The translations under genes were made by a program, and so were the position numbers. From Incurvaria masculella (taxonomy: Eukaryota; Arthropoda; Insecta; Lepidoptera; Incurvariidae), in assembly GCA_946894095.1 (NCBI GenBank), contig OX335649.1:17812001-17876000 (forward strand): DNA of 64,000 nucleotides. The letters run 5' to 3'. Position 1 is the first letter of the stretch, and each line of letters opens with the position of its first letter. The notes beneath the pieces were generated by a model. That model was not told where the DNA came from and made no database searches. It was given only the letters and a program-made list of their open reading frames with translations. This document shows, piece after piece, positions 19,967 to 34,100 of the stretch.

Positions 19967-21224
19967 TGACATCCATATATTTTATTATCTATGGGCGTAA
20001 CCTTGTCTACATATGTGAGGGCCCCGCGTAATCACGCACAAATAAACGTATAATAATCTGTAATCGGAAGAGGCATGAAATTATTATCACATGGCCGATA
20101 CATCTAAATCTTATTCAATGTTTCCATTCATGAACGAAGAATAAAAGCAGTAGAAATGTTTTGCTTGAGGAATAAGGTTCCACCACCTCGTGTTTCCTGA
20201 AATCTTTTGTAACTTTCGGTTACATTCGGATTTTTGTAGGTAGTTGAAACGGGCTTTAGAGAGCATTGTCACCTAAAAGATGTAGTAACGGGAATTGAGA
20301 AGGGTATGGTAAGTTGACTTGGATGCTTAGAGCGAATGAGTGATGAAAGAATAATGAAACAGATTTACAGAGATGATATAAGTCCCCAAAGAACGACCAG
20401 ATTGACTTAGCACTTCGACAGGACACGCGTAGCACTATATTTCGTCGTCTGAAAACATGAATATGGATAAACATGTATGTATATCTGTAGAGAATGTGAA
20501 ATAAATATGCTGTGATCATACCGTATGGCGCTCTATGATCACTGCCTACCCCCCCGTGGGAGGGCGTGACGGTGGCCCTTCAGGATAACCTTTATATTAA
20601 AATAAACTTTTAGTACCTGGAACTGCAATGATGGGTTGCAAATAGAATGAATTGCTAAATGTAGAAATTGCCATGAATTAGTGTACCATTAGGGAATGTA
20701 TTTGTAAATAATTATATGAGTAGTGCCTACTAAAACGTTATTACGAATAGTAATTGTAATAAATAACATTTGTGAATCATCAGAAATTAACGAATTTTCT
20801 GATGAGGTTATTTAACGTATATGTGCAATTTGTATTTTAAGTCTTTATGTATTTTTTGGATGGTTGCTTGTTCTGTGGCCACAACATATTTTTTCTTGTA
20901 AATACATATATTTTTTTTTAAGCTGATGTTGACAAATTTGAATGGCCAGTGTGCCGCGCCAGTGAAAGATTATGTACTGTATAATATATTAGACTAACAT
21001 GACACATCTTGTGAATTGTATTGTACCATAGCTATAGGTCATTGCAGGTAGTTCACTGTGAGTTTTGCCGTATTAGCCACTACTTTCTTATGTCAAAGGG
21101 GAGATGAGATGAGATGGGAGGGGGGGTAATGGTTTTTTGATACCGGGAAAACTAGCAGACACAAGGCCTAAGACTTTTAGTACATTCCATAGCATTGTTG
21201 CTGTTCCAAAATATATTTCCCATA

Positions 21225-21300
21225 AAGAGCGCCAGAGTGTTGAAGCGTACGCTTTGCGTGCCGGAGATGTGGGTTCAAATCCAGCCTCCGCATGTTGCAT
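21225..21300 (+). repeat. tRNA-like SINE head
   Basis: GAGCGCCAGAGTGTTGAAGC resembles an A-box region, and GGGTTCAAATCC is a B-box. No pairing acceptor stem is seen, so it is not called a tRNA gene. Confidence 0.45.
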
Positions 21301-21344
21301 ACCAAACAAGAAAAATCTAAGTAAATATACTTTTTTACGAAGTT

Positions 21345-21535
21345 ACGTAAAAACGTCAAACTCCATACAAGTTTTTAGTGGATATTCTGTGGTTTTACTT
21401 CTTCAAGCTGTCAAAGTTAAACTCGGAATTCACATTTGTATGAATGAGATTTGAACGAAATAATGAATTCACAGCCACCGTGAGTAGCTGTCAAAACAAA
21501 CTCCGACTCGCAAATGTTAGTTCGCTAAACTTTTT
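21345..21535 (+). repeat. dispersed repeat (relative at 39490-39670)
   Basis: Shares words such as CGCAAATGTTAGTTCGCT and ACTTCTTCAAGCTG with the reverse strand of 39490-39670. Class unknown. Confidence 0.5.
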
Positions 21536-21810
21536 CTCGCTACATTTAAAAACGCTAATCATCCCTCAAAATACACCAAAATACTTGATGATAATTTTAA
21601 TTGTTGTTATCGCCTTGTGCAATCATCAAATTATTGTTGTATATTGTTTATACGTAGAAAAGTAACAAGTTAATTATTGTTTAATAGATTACATGTCTCT
21701 ACCAGCATTATTTAATAATTTATTCGCTTATTCCTAAAATATTATACACAATATGTATGTTTTTATGTGTTTAATAAAACAACATTTGAAGTACTGAAAA
21801 ATAATTCAAT

Positions 21811-21816
21811 TTTATT
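21811..21816 (-). terminator. candidate ECM29 poly(A) signal
   Basis: TTTATT on the plus strand is AATAAA for ECM29, about 354 bases after its stop codon. It is the nearest exact signal I found. Confidence 0.4.
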
Positions 21817-22169
21817 TCGAGGATAAACCATATTCAGATAAATACAAGTTAAGTCTTAACAAATTCAGTTCAGCTTTTTCTTAGTCACTTTTACTTTATC
21901 ATGAAACTGAACGCCAATCGAAATTCCTTCAGTATTCCTGATAAGAAATGTTTTAGCTCAATCGATAGTATAATTCGATGCTTACGAAATAATACTTGGT
22001 TGTCCACTTCACAAAATATAAAGATGATTTGACACGACAGGTCTGCTCAGAACCATAAACTCACCTCGGTTGTTAAACCAGTCGCAATAACTCGACATCA
22101 CAAGAACCTACCTCCCTGTATGAAATTCAACATGCCGTACAAATAGAAAGACAGCGTACGCTGCTAGGT

Positions 22170-25100
22170 TTACTTAAATATAAGTTTTCCGTCGTCGAGC
22201 TTGGCGCGTATCTCGTGTGACGGGTCGCGGGACAGCTCGCTCGCGTGCTTCGTGTAGATTGCTCGCAGCTTGTCAAACTCGCCGATGCAGTGCATCTCTG
22301 AAGACAACATGCAAAGGTTGGATTGAAATATGGCCGTTTTCCTTTTTTTTTGTTTCAATTACATGGTTTGGGTACAATTTTAATTATTTATTTTATATTA
22401 GACAGGCAGCCTAGGCTGATGTGTCTAAATCCTGTTCAAGTATGGTTATCACTTTTCATGTTTATAAGTTTTTTTTGGTCCTAATGGTAGTTCACTTAGG
22501 CTGAGATAAATAGTCGTAACAAAAACTAAGGCTAACGAAAAGTAGTACTTTGTGACGTCACTTTGACACATTTAGTATGGACGAAATCTCAAAGTAATGC
22601 AAATTGACGTCACAAAGTACTACTTTTCGTTAGTCTTAGTTTCTGTTACGACTATTTATCTCAGCCTTAGTCCACTTCCTTGTAATCTATGAATGTCCTT
22701 TTTAAATATTTTGGATTACCACACCAACTATCGATTACAAGTTTTCTGCTACTATTGATATTTAGGGAGCATCCATAAACCACGAGGTTCGATTTTGGCC
22801 TTCTTTGATCTATTTCAATTTAAAGATCAATTTATTTTTTTCCAAAAAAACACACGTATGTACATAATTAACTAAAAAAATACAACAGGTTACAATAATA
22901 CATTTTACAAGACTTTTAAAAGAATTATACATTGCAGCCTACAGAAGAACTAAATTCTGTGTAGTAGGCCGCATTAGGCATAGCACATAAAAGTACTTTA
23001 AAAAGCAATAGTGAAAGCACATGACTATGACTTACCTGATTTCTAATAAAATATAAATATTTTTATTTAAACTGTAGAACATAAATTAAAATTTTAATTG
23101 AAGCGAAAGAAGTATGAGGCGATCGAACCATATGGCGCTCTTCTCTCTCCAGGGAAGGGGCTTTTAGGATTTGTTCAGTTTTCAATTTATTTTTATGCCA
23201 TTTTATGAAAACGTTGCCACAAACCTAAACAAGCATAAAATTGTTTGGAACAACTCAAAATTATAAACTGTATATTACAACCCAAACGGTGCGGCCAAAG
23301 GGCGCACATTCCACAAGAGACAAATAAAATTAATCAAACCAATTGCTGAATGTCCTGCCATAGCGACAGATTGCCATGACAAAAAAAGAAATTTGTTGTA
23401 TGTCCGATGCAGATATGTTTTTAACAATGTCGTTTACGTTTATGTTATGAATAAGATTTGGACCCACAGCTAGAAATAGATAACCCCAAAAACATTGCAA
23501 GCTCAAATTTACCTTTGAGCTGTGTTGCGAGCGAGTTCAGGATGCCCAGAGCTTCACGACGATGTCGGGTTTGATTGCTGGACTCTGAAATTCATAAAAA
23601 AAGGCATAAACAATAACTTACAATTGGCAACAGTAAATTCGTAGTTCAATTCATACCCAGTTTTAGTTTTGATCATACATATCAAAGATTTCGCCAAGCA
23701 TACCAGCAAAAACAATGGATCCAGAAAATAAGATGTATGGCTGATAGAGACGAAACCCAGAAGTTAAGAAGGATCTGTAAAGAAGTTTCGCTTCAAAAAA
23801 TATTGTGCTATATAAGACAAAATATACCTATATATACCAAAAACAAAACAAAATCTTAAAAAAAAACAAGTGCACTCAGGAGTTCTAAAACCTGATATGC
23901 ACGCATCAACTTATAGCTGCTAGTGTAATAAACCAAATAATAATAAGAACAAATAAGACTAGGCGTGAAGCCCACTGACCGAGCGCGTAGTCGACGACGG
24001 TAGCGACGTGTCCCGCGAGGGCGGCGACGGCGGCCGCGCGCCCCGCGCCCTCCACGTCCATTGGCTCGCCGGGCCGCAGCGCCGCCAGCCGGCCGAGCAC
24101 GCGCCTCATCGCCGCGAGCGCCGCCAGCTGCGTGGAGCGCGTGAGCGTCGGGTACGAGCGCGCGCAGTGCTCGAAGAATATCTCTTGGTACTTCTCTGTC
24201 GGCGCAGTCATAGACAAAGGATAGTAGTGATATACTGCTAACGTCATGCAATGTACAAAACTCGCAGGAAGCTTTTTATTTTAGCTGGTACTATGATATT
24301 TCTAACCAGTGCCATCTCCCGTCACTGCCAGAACTAGGTAGGCGTGATCGAAAAGGTATGTTTTAACTAAAGATTAAGTAATATCATTGTAATTAAAAAA
24401 ATAAGTTGATATTCATTGGTTTGTACTTAATGTATTGAAAATAAAAATGAAATAAACACATTTTAAAAAATGCACAGCATTCAATTAGCGGCGGATTTGA
24501 TACGCCCAAAATGGTCACCCATCCAGAACCCAACCGCGCTCACTCGCCAGCTTACCCAGCTTATCCAGCTTATCGAATCGCAAGGCGTCGCACCACTGGG
24601 CTGCCGTGGCATGAACCTCCTTGCGTCCTCTTCACTACGGCTTCCAAAATCATGGGCAAATAACGGTTGGGTGCGACATCTCATACATACTCTGAGTCTC
24701 CTCGTCCTGCGGCCACGCCTTGCCGAGGATCTCGTAGGCGGCTTCCTTTAACGCGATCAGCTGCTCGCGCCGCAGCCGGGCACTTTCGTTGTCTTCATCG
24801 TCCGAGTCCTTGCTGATGGACGACTCGTCCTGCGTAGAATGATTGGTAAATCAAAATAATTTACTCGACATGCGCACTTAAGAACGGCCTGTAAGCTATG
24901 CTCCCCATACAAACGTAGTTTACTTATCATTTAAAGACCGCTGTTCCAATTAAATTGATATTTAATATCTAAAATCAGGAAACCAATATCTGCGTCTGCA
25001 CGCTTTTGTTTTTTTGAAAAATCAAAACCGAATGAAATATAAGCAAAAATAAAACCTTCATACAAATTTTGTTTTCTCTGTGGTTTGACCCAGAATACAT

Positions 25101-28100
25101 TTACCGAAAAAACAAAGACATGCAGACACAGATATTTGTAGCCTAATATTAGATACCAAATATCAAGTAAGTTGAAACAGTGGTTTTCAAATTATTAGTA
25201 AACTACGTTTGTATGGGAGGCGAAATTTTCTGATGCTTACGGGCCGACCTTAAGGTGTACACGAACTTAAGTTGCTCAACTTGCAGCAATGTCTGGCAAC
25301 GTGGAGCCCCATATCATCGGAATAACTGCCGATCATTGATTGGGATTGCTCCATATGGTTCCGCTTATTGCTCCACTATGACTGGCGACAGTTGCCCAGC
25401 AATTGATTGCTTTAAAATTTGTCCATGTACATTAAGCCCACATGGGCTTGTTAACAATAAGCAAGAATATTTGCAACTTTAGAAGGCATTAGCAACACAA
25501 TGGTTTACAAAAAACTAGGAGATCCACGAATACCTGAATGAAACCACAAAAAAATCAAGTTGATCACAAATTCCATTAATCCAGAAGCGCTCAAAATCCT
25601 ACAAATCACAACTAGAAAATCACGACGCAGAATTCACGACAAATTTTAAAAACACATAAAAATACATTTATCAAGAAATCATGAAGCTTTACATAATTGG
25701 GCAAAGATCATATCAGTCATATCCACACACCCAAACACTCTTACAAAGTCTTCAAAAGCAAGCTAAAAGATAAGACACGCAAACAAAATTCCTGAATTAC
25801 CTTAATCAACACACTCTTGACGATATCGTATACATGGTGGAAGCGGTCGGTGGAGTGGTGTGCGAGCGCATCGCCCAGCGCACCCAGCGCGTGCCGCTTG
25901 TACACCGGCTCCGACTTACGACACTCCAGCAGCAGCGCCTCCACGCACTCCTCGGCGAGCGCGGCGGACAGCGGCGGCGTGCCCTCCGCCCTGCAAGGCA
26001 CTATTCACTTAAGAATGTCGTACATGTGGTTTAAGCGGTCGGTGGGAGTGGTGGTTTCTTGTATTATTGTAAGCTTGAAAAAAATCCAGGCTTGTTTTTT
26101 TTATTTAATTGAGCATAGATGGCTAATACCACACCCATTGTCACACAGTTTGATGATCACAGCTACATTGAACTGGATAGAATACATGGTCAATTTTTCA
26201 TTGCCCTTTCGACTATATCTCCATCCAATGCGATGGTATCCACCCACGCGGACTCAACAGAACAGCTCGCATTCGTGACGAAGAGCATTTATCCAAATAA
26301 GAAAGAGAAAGAAAGTGGTGAATGAACGAGGATGGAACCCATGACCTCTGGCATAGATGGCAAGTCCCCGCTACAAGCCGCCCGAGCCCAAAAGCCGCAA
26401 CGTATCGAGGTCGCAGCCATATTAACGTCTCTATGGAAACAAAGAAACAAACGGGCGCTCATGTAGCTAACATCCCGCCCACTTCTGGTTATAAGGTACA
26501 TCCATAGAATCACCCACTCACGTGCAGAGCTTGGCGAGCGCCTTCAGTACGTGCTCCTTTCCCTCGAAGGTCTTGCCGTGCGTGGCCGCCAGCAGCGAGC
26601 GCAACAGCGGCTCCCGCTCGGCGCCGATACCGCCCGTCAGCGTTGATAGCGCCGTCACCGCGTGCGCTGCCTGGAATCAAAAGTCGATCAATTGATCAGT
26701 TTCTTGAAAATGTTGTCATCCATATATTTGTCCACTTGAGTTTGCCCCACAGACGTTTTTATCCGTTTTTCACAAACAAAACAAAATTCCAGGCAGTTTT
26801 CTGTATGAATTTAGTTGTGTCCTATATATGATAATTTTCACATAACACTCCTATAGACAATAAGGACCGCCACTCCATGCGTAACACATGCTTCTCCAGT
26901 GCAACCTGCTCAGCGAACAACGGAGGGCTGTTGCTTTCGCCTACATCGCTTGCGCAGACACCTGGGCTGCATCATCGCCTTCATAGGCGACATTGGCTGG
27001 CTAGGGTAGCGGCTCATAGGCTAGTGGTGCGGAGACTCGTCTAGCATATCAGGGGTCTGGGTTCAAATCCTCACCCCGTTCATGCACCACTTTCTCTCCC
27101 TTTCTGAGTTGGATAAGTGCATGCATGTAGGTTTAAGCCCGCCCAGGTTGGTACCATCGCATTGAATGAAATGATGGTCGACCATGTTTTCCATCCAGTT
27201 CATTGTAGCCGTGCCCATAAAGGGAAGGTCCTGGCATGGCACCTAATGCCAAGGAATGTGCCCTAGGGAATGTGGTGTATTGGGCTAATATTGTAACAGT
27301 AGTTGTCTGGTATTAGCCATCCATGTTAGGTTGCATAAAAAAAAGCAAAGGGTAGAAAGGCTCACACAATGTGGGACCAAGTGCAGGCAAAGACCACCCC
27401 AAACAACAACATCAAGCTAAAGATCAGTTGAAGTTCAGCTCCATCGGGCTGACCAGCCGACCGTATCGAGCACTAGGCACTCACCTGCACTTTCCTGGTC
27501 CAGCTGCGCGAGTCGAGCGCCTGCTGCAGGTGCAGCGAGATGTGCGACAGGTGCGCGCGCATGCCTGTCTCGCGCCCGGGGCTCAGCTCGCTCCACACGT
27601 CCTCCAACAACTCCACCGTGTTCGACTCTGTGCGACGCACGGACATGGTCAGGCATGGGTCCAGTGTTTCTCTGACCGGGGGCAAAAGTAAAGGAAATAT
27701 TTCGGAGGTATGATTGGTCCAAAAAAGTGATTCAATCGTGATCCAGGAAGGGCAATTGCACGCATTGTCCCCTTGACGAATAGCACCTGGACACAGCGAA
27801 TTTACATGTGGACTCATATATCTTATATGCAACAATATAGCATGAATGCCGTAAAGAAATTTATCCCACAAGAAGCTTTGACTGCCCTACATTTTTAAAA
27901 AAATGCATGTAACATAGAAATGAATGAGAAACCATGAATATTCGACAATCAGCAAGTAGGACAGCAAAAGCTGCTATTATCATATTATCCAAGCTCAGGA
28001 CACAACAGAAGGTCCTGGTATGGCACTTAATTTCTTCGGGAATGTGGTGTATTGGGTTAATATTATAACGGTTGTTGTATTGTATTAGCCATATCAGGTT

Positions 28101-31100
28101 TCATAAAAAGAAAGGCTACCATATCTCTGCCCTGCATTACAGGCATGGCAAAAAATCCCGAATGGAAAAGCATCCATGTCCACACAATAATGAAACCTTC
28201 GTTCCTTGGCGCGTGCATAGCCAGGAAGAGCATGGGCGCGACGAGCTCGGCGTGCTGCTGCAGCAGCTCGGGCTTGGCGCGCGCGACCGCGCGCAGGGTG
28301 TGCGCCACCGCCGAGCGGCTCGCGTCGTCCTCGCGTTCCTCGCCCCACGCCACCAGCCGCCGCATCAGCTTCTCCACGGACGAACTCTGGGGACAGAACT
28401 CATACTGGTGACCGAAAACTCATACTGGTGACAGGGAACTCATACTGGTGACAGATCTCATACTGGTGTCAGAGATCTCATACTGGTTTCAGAGATCTCA
28501 TACTCGTGACTGAGATATCAGACCGGTGATAGAGATCTCATACCGGTGACAGAGATCTCATACTGGCAACGTAGATCTTAAACTTGTGACAGAGATCTCA
28601 TACTGGCGACAGAGATATCAGACCGGTTACAGAGATCTTATACCTCTGACAGTGATCTCATACCCGTGAGATAGATCTCATACTAGTAGCAGAGGTGTTG
28701 TTCTGGTGACAGAAATATCATAACAGTGACAGAGATTCAATACTTCTGCTCACCCATTTTATCATTTGCCAATGCTAAAAATAATTCGCTGTTTCCATCC
28801 AGTTCAATGTATTGTCCGTGTCCGTAAAAGTAAGGTTCTGGAATAGCACCTAATTCCTTCGGGAATACGGTGTTAGGCTAACAACATGATGCTGAGTGTG
28901 GTATTAGCCTTCTTGGACATGGCTGACAAATAAATCTCTGGTATGCGGCCCCACTCAGTGGCTTCGCATGCGACAAAGGGTGAGCGGTGTAGGGGAGTGA
29001 GTACCTTCGCGCAGGCGGCAATCTGGCCCAGCGCGTCGGCGCAGTGCCTCCGCACGGTTGCGTTGCGGTCGAGCGCGCCGGCGAGCAGCGCGGGCATCAG
29101 CTTGCCGGCGACGGGCTCGAGCTCGGCGCGCAGGTGGTGCGCCGCCAGCGTGAGGAAGTGGCAGCAGGCGACGCGGCTGCCGAGCTGCGGCGAGCGGCTC
29201 AGCTCGAGCACGCGCGGCAGCATCTCGGCGAGCGCTGGCATGTCCAGGTACGGCATGCACTGCGGCGACAAACAGCGACGGTAGGCAACTGGGTACTCAT
29301 GAAATTCTCACCTCTGTCGCCGGTTAATCAATCTATCATACTTATGAAAATGACAGCCACAAAGAAAGTTCAGTGACTCACAAGTGAGAATCTTATGAAT
29401 AGACCCACTGGTTAACACTTTGAGCAGGCCGATTTTTAGAGTTTGAAGATAGGACCCTCCAGTGGCCTCCATGCCTGAATATAACATATAACTAAGATTT
29501 CATAATCTATGGTTACTTGGGTAATCCAAACATATATGCTTGACTGTGGATAAGGAATGGATATTAAAACAACAGTCTATCTATAGTTAAACATCTCACC
29601 TTAACTAAACAACAGACTGTACATCAATTTACTAATATTCAGAAGTGAATAAAAACGTGAAAATAGAGTATGACACCTAAAGGTGGTAAATCTATAATAA
29701 CCGAACTATCACAATAACCAGAGTGCGCCATGCACTCCAGCATAAGAAAAGCAGGCCCCTTGCCCACTGCCGCCACCATATTCGATAGCGCTACGGTAGA
29801 GTACCTACCTTGACCACGGTCTCAGTGGTGTAGTGCCCCCTGGCGGCGGCAGCGCGCACATCGTCGACCGCCTCCTGCGTGCTGGTGTCGCTGCCGAGCG
29901 CCGTGCTCAGGTAAGACAGCTTCACCGACTCGAGCTCGCCGGCGGCGGTGAGGAGCGCCGGTATCAGCTGCGGCAAGAAGGGGCGCAGACCCTCGCCCGC
30001 CGCCGACACAAGCTTCGACACGGTCTGCAGGCTGTAAGCAAGTATAGACTAGTCTAGACACTATTCTAATCCACATGCATACAGTCTCGCCGGTCACAGA
30101 AATATGCAAAGTTGATAAGGTATCAGACACAGTTGTACTTTCAACTTGACTACAGACTATACCTTGACACTAATAGTGTTAACCCAAGGACCTGTATTTA
30201 TGTCCCCAGGGGAATTGAAGCAACACAAGTAAGCATGTTCTGTTCCAGAGACCTGACCACGGTTAAGGTCTCCAGGGACACTACAGAAGGGACCCGAGAT
30301 GTACTGGTGGCTTCAGCGTATCTGCCTGGTGAAGAACAGGTACCCACCACTGCACTCGAAAACCTGATCCAGCACTGAGAAGACAACAACTGCCATCTCA
30401 TCTTGGCGGTCGACTCAAACGCCCACCACACACTGTGGGGCAGCAGCAACAACAACAGGAGAGGTGAGCTCTTATCAGACTATTTACTCTCCACCAGCTT
30501 GTCACTACTCAATAGAGGTAAAGAACCGACATTCGTAAGCTCAAGGTATCAAACCATTATTGATCTAACACTGGCATCCACGGGACTCATAGACTGTATT
30601 GCTAACTGGCATGTTTCTCAGGAGGCCTCTTGCTCAGACCATAGATGGATTTGTTTCAAACTAGAGGGTACCCTTCGTCAACCCGAGCCCAGAAGGAATC
30701 CTAGGAAGGCCGACAAGAATGTTTTTCGGCTAGAGCTAGCCAAGAGGCTGAATAACCTGCAGCCTCCGGGTAACATTGAAGAAACAAGTGCAATAGAAAA
30801 ATGGGTGGTTACCCTAAATTCACACCTAACACTCAGCTATCATTACTCCTGTCCGCTGAAGGAGCCAACGGTGGGCAAAACCAACAATAGTTGGTGGGGA
30901 CCACTACTGGAAAGACTTCGGAAAAGGATGAGGAAGTCCTTTAATAGGGCAAAAAATAGTAGACTGGATGAGGACTGGGCTACATATAAACGCCACCGAG
31001 CCTACTATAAAGGCACTATCCGGAAACAAAAGACTAAAGCTTGGAGAGCTTTCTGTAGCAGTATTGAAACCACAACGGAAGCAGCTAGGCTTAAGAAAGC

Positions 31101-34100
31101 TCTCGCCACAATACCAGATAGGAACATTGGACCCCTTAAAAGGCCTGACAACTCCTTCACCGAAACTGATGAAGAAACAAGCGAAATCCTGTTAAAAACC
31201 CATTTCCCAGGCTCACACTTGCAGAACCTGGCGGACTGGGGCGAGGAGCAGGCAAACTCAATACCGACAGCCTTGGATTGGGCAGCTGCTTCCAGGGTAG
31301 TCACCGAGGACAAGGTAACTTGGGCGATCGGCAGCTTTCTCCCCTTCAAGTCAGCGGGATTGGATGGTATTTTTCCGGGACTGCTGCAGTGGTCATGTAA
31401 CACTATACGACCATTTTTAGTGGACATATTAAAGGCCTGTTTAGCTCACAAATACGTACCTAAGCCATGGAGAGAGGTTAAGATAGTGTTTACTCCCAAG
31501 CCAGGTAGAGAAGATTATTCAGAGGCTAAGTCCTACAGACCCATCAGCCTTACCTCCTTTCTTCTTAAAACTTTAGAGAGACTGGTAGATAGAGAAATAC
31601 GTGATAACACACTGTCTGTATATCCAATCCATCCTAACCAGCATGCCTACACTTCAGGTAAATCTACTGAGACCGCGCTTCACCATGTAGTCTCCAAAGT
31701 TGAGTATGCACTGGGAAATAAAATATCAGCTTTGGGTGCATTCATCGATATTGAAGGCGCCTTTGACAAAACGACCTTTGTGGGCATTAGCAACGCACTA
31801 GACAGGCATGGGGTTTGCCCCACTCTTAGTGGCTGGATAGGTAACATGCTAAAACACAGGGCCATTCAACTAAACATAAATAACAATGTAAGAGGCGTAG
31901 TGGCCAAGGGTTGCCCACAGGGGGGGTACTGTCACCTCTCCTTTGGAACCTCGTAGTCAATGATCTCATTAAACGCCTTAACGATAAGGGCTTCTACACA
32001 GTAGGCTACGCCGACGACCTAGTAATTCTTATCATCGGGCAATTCGAAAATGTCCTTTGCAATCAAATGCAGGGAGCATTTAGGATTCTAGAACAATGGT
32101 GTGGTGAGGAATCCCTCTCCGTAAACCCTACGAAAACGGAACTACTCTTGTTCACTAACAAAAGAAAAATTGAGAAACTTAGGCTTCCCAAACTTTTCAA
32201 CTGTGAACTAACCCTTTCATCTCAAGTCAAATACCTGGGCCTTATACTTGACACGAAGCTGAACTGGGGTAAACACCTGGAATACAAACTAGGTAAGGCT
32301 AGTATAGCATTTTGGCAGTGTCGCAGAATGTTAGGTAAATCTTGGAGACTAAACCCAAAAATTACCCTCTGGCTTTACACATTAATAATCAGACCAATGG
32401 TAACATACGGAGCAGTAGTCTGGTGGCCCAGAACCAAACTTAGTACGATTAGAGATAGGTTACAGCGTTTGTAACGCATAGCTTGTGTCACAACAACAGG
32501 TTGCATGCGAACTACTCCTACAACCGCTATTGAGACGATTCTGTGTCTGCTGCCACTAGATCTGTTTATACAACAGGAGGCGGCAGCTGCAGCCGCAAGA
32601 ATCAATTCACTAGGACTTTGGAGGAATAATGAACTCGCCTCTCACACAACCATCTTGCAGAATGCCATTAAAGAAAATCCGCTAATAGCTGCTATGTGTG
32701 ATAGGATAAGTAAGACGTATGTGTTCAACAGACAATACAACATCGAACATGTCGAACTGCCACAGGATCAATCGGGTATCCACGAGGTCAGGATCTATAC
32801 AGACGGTTCAAAGACGGGGACAGGTACAGGGGCAGCAGCCTTTTCTTTAGACCTCAATATTAACAGATCGCTATCTCTGGATGCTAAAAGTTCCATCTTC
32901 CAGGCAGAATGCATTGGCATCATTGAAGCTGCCTCGGCAATTCAGGATAGGGGTATGTCTGAGTACAACATCAGAATTCTTACAGACAGCGCAGCGGTAC
33001 TCCGTGCATTGTGCAGCTACACCTTCAACTCAGGGCTGATTCTCCAGTGCCACCGCGCACTGGAAGTTATAGCGAGGAGAAACAAGGTAACATTGCAGTG
33101 GATCAAAGGTCACAGCGGATCCCACGGCAACGATGCAGCGGATGAGCTCCCCAAAAAGGGCTCCAACCTGCGCCCAATCGGCCCGGAACCGTATGTACCC
33201 TTGCCATTTAGTGAGCTGAAGGCGTGGCTTCGCAGGCGTACGACTTCAGCGCACAAAGAACGATGGTTAAACTCCAGGGAGTGCAGACAGTCGAGAGCGG
33301 CCGTTCCAGAGTTAGATCCGCGCCTCTCGAGGAGACTTCTTCATCTTAGCAGGAGTAAGTTACGTATTGTGATAGGCCTCCTAACGGGGCACTGTCCACT
33401 AAATAAGCATTTATTCACTCTTGGTGTCACCGACAGCGCCCTCTGTAGAGCTTGCATGGAGGAGGAAGAGACCGCCGCTCACGTTATCTTGGATTGTCCA
33501 GAGGTGGCTAACATACGACTCCAGTTCCTTGAAACCACAGGAACTGCCCAGGAAGTGTGGAAGAGTCCAAAAAGGCTGCTGCGCTTCGTGGAAGAGCTTG
33601 GCTGGCTGACGTGACAGCTGGTGGAGCTTCTTGACACGTACAATGGATGTATTGCCGTCTAAGTGCGGAAACAAGCCCGAAGCACAACAACAACAACATT
33701 GACTACAGACTTTTTATGTATGTGTTATGTAAACTACTCAAAATTGTGAGCGGTAGTATTGAAAATGGGTCAACTAAATTTTTAATTAATTTATTAATTA
33801 AACTTGTATGTCGGCTCTTCTCGAACCGACAGATTGATAACGTAACCGACAGCCGCTGCGCCAATCAAGAGAACCTAACCTAACCTAACCTAACCTAACC
33901 TAACCTTGGCTGACACCGACTCAAAAAATATCAGAAATCGTAACTACAAAAATGAAAATTATTTTTTACTTTTTAGTGCTTTTTCTTTGAAGTCGGTTAT
34001 TATTTTTGGTATTTTTTTTTCATTTGTTAATTTTTAGTGAATCTGAAGTACACTTACAAATTTGTACACGTCCTTTCCAATAAAAAAAGAATCACCGAAA

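Larger units (their letters stand above)
19055..22169. other. convergent intergenic region between LMBRD2 and ECM29
   Basis: AT-rich. Candidate features are the orphan exon at 19789-19919 with its poly(A) signal, a tRNA-like SINE head near 21225-21300, a repeat at 21345-21535 with an inverted relative near 39490-39670, and a minus-strand AATAAA at 21811-21816. Nothing else coding is seen. Confidence 0.6.

Noticed and set aside
28392..28747. CRISPR-like array
   Set aside because: Units are head-to-tail without spacers, degenerate and in a eukaryotic intron. It is a minisatellite.
28072..29376. Long plus-strand ORFs (for example 28072-28431 and 29044-29376)
   Set aside because: They are shadows of GC-rich ECM29 exons 28 and 29 on the other strand. 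Only the minus-strand frames match a known family and splice in phase.
33872..33906. A real chromosome end
   Set aside because: Only seven units occur, and ECM29 exons lie on both sides, so the tract is interstitial.
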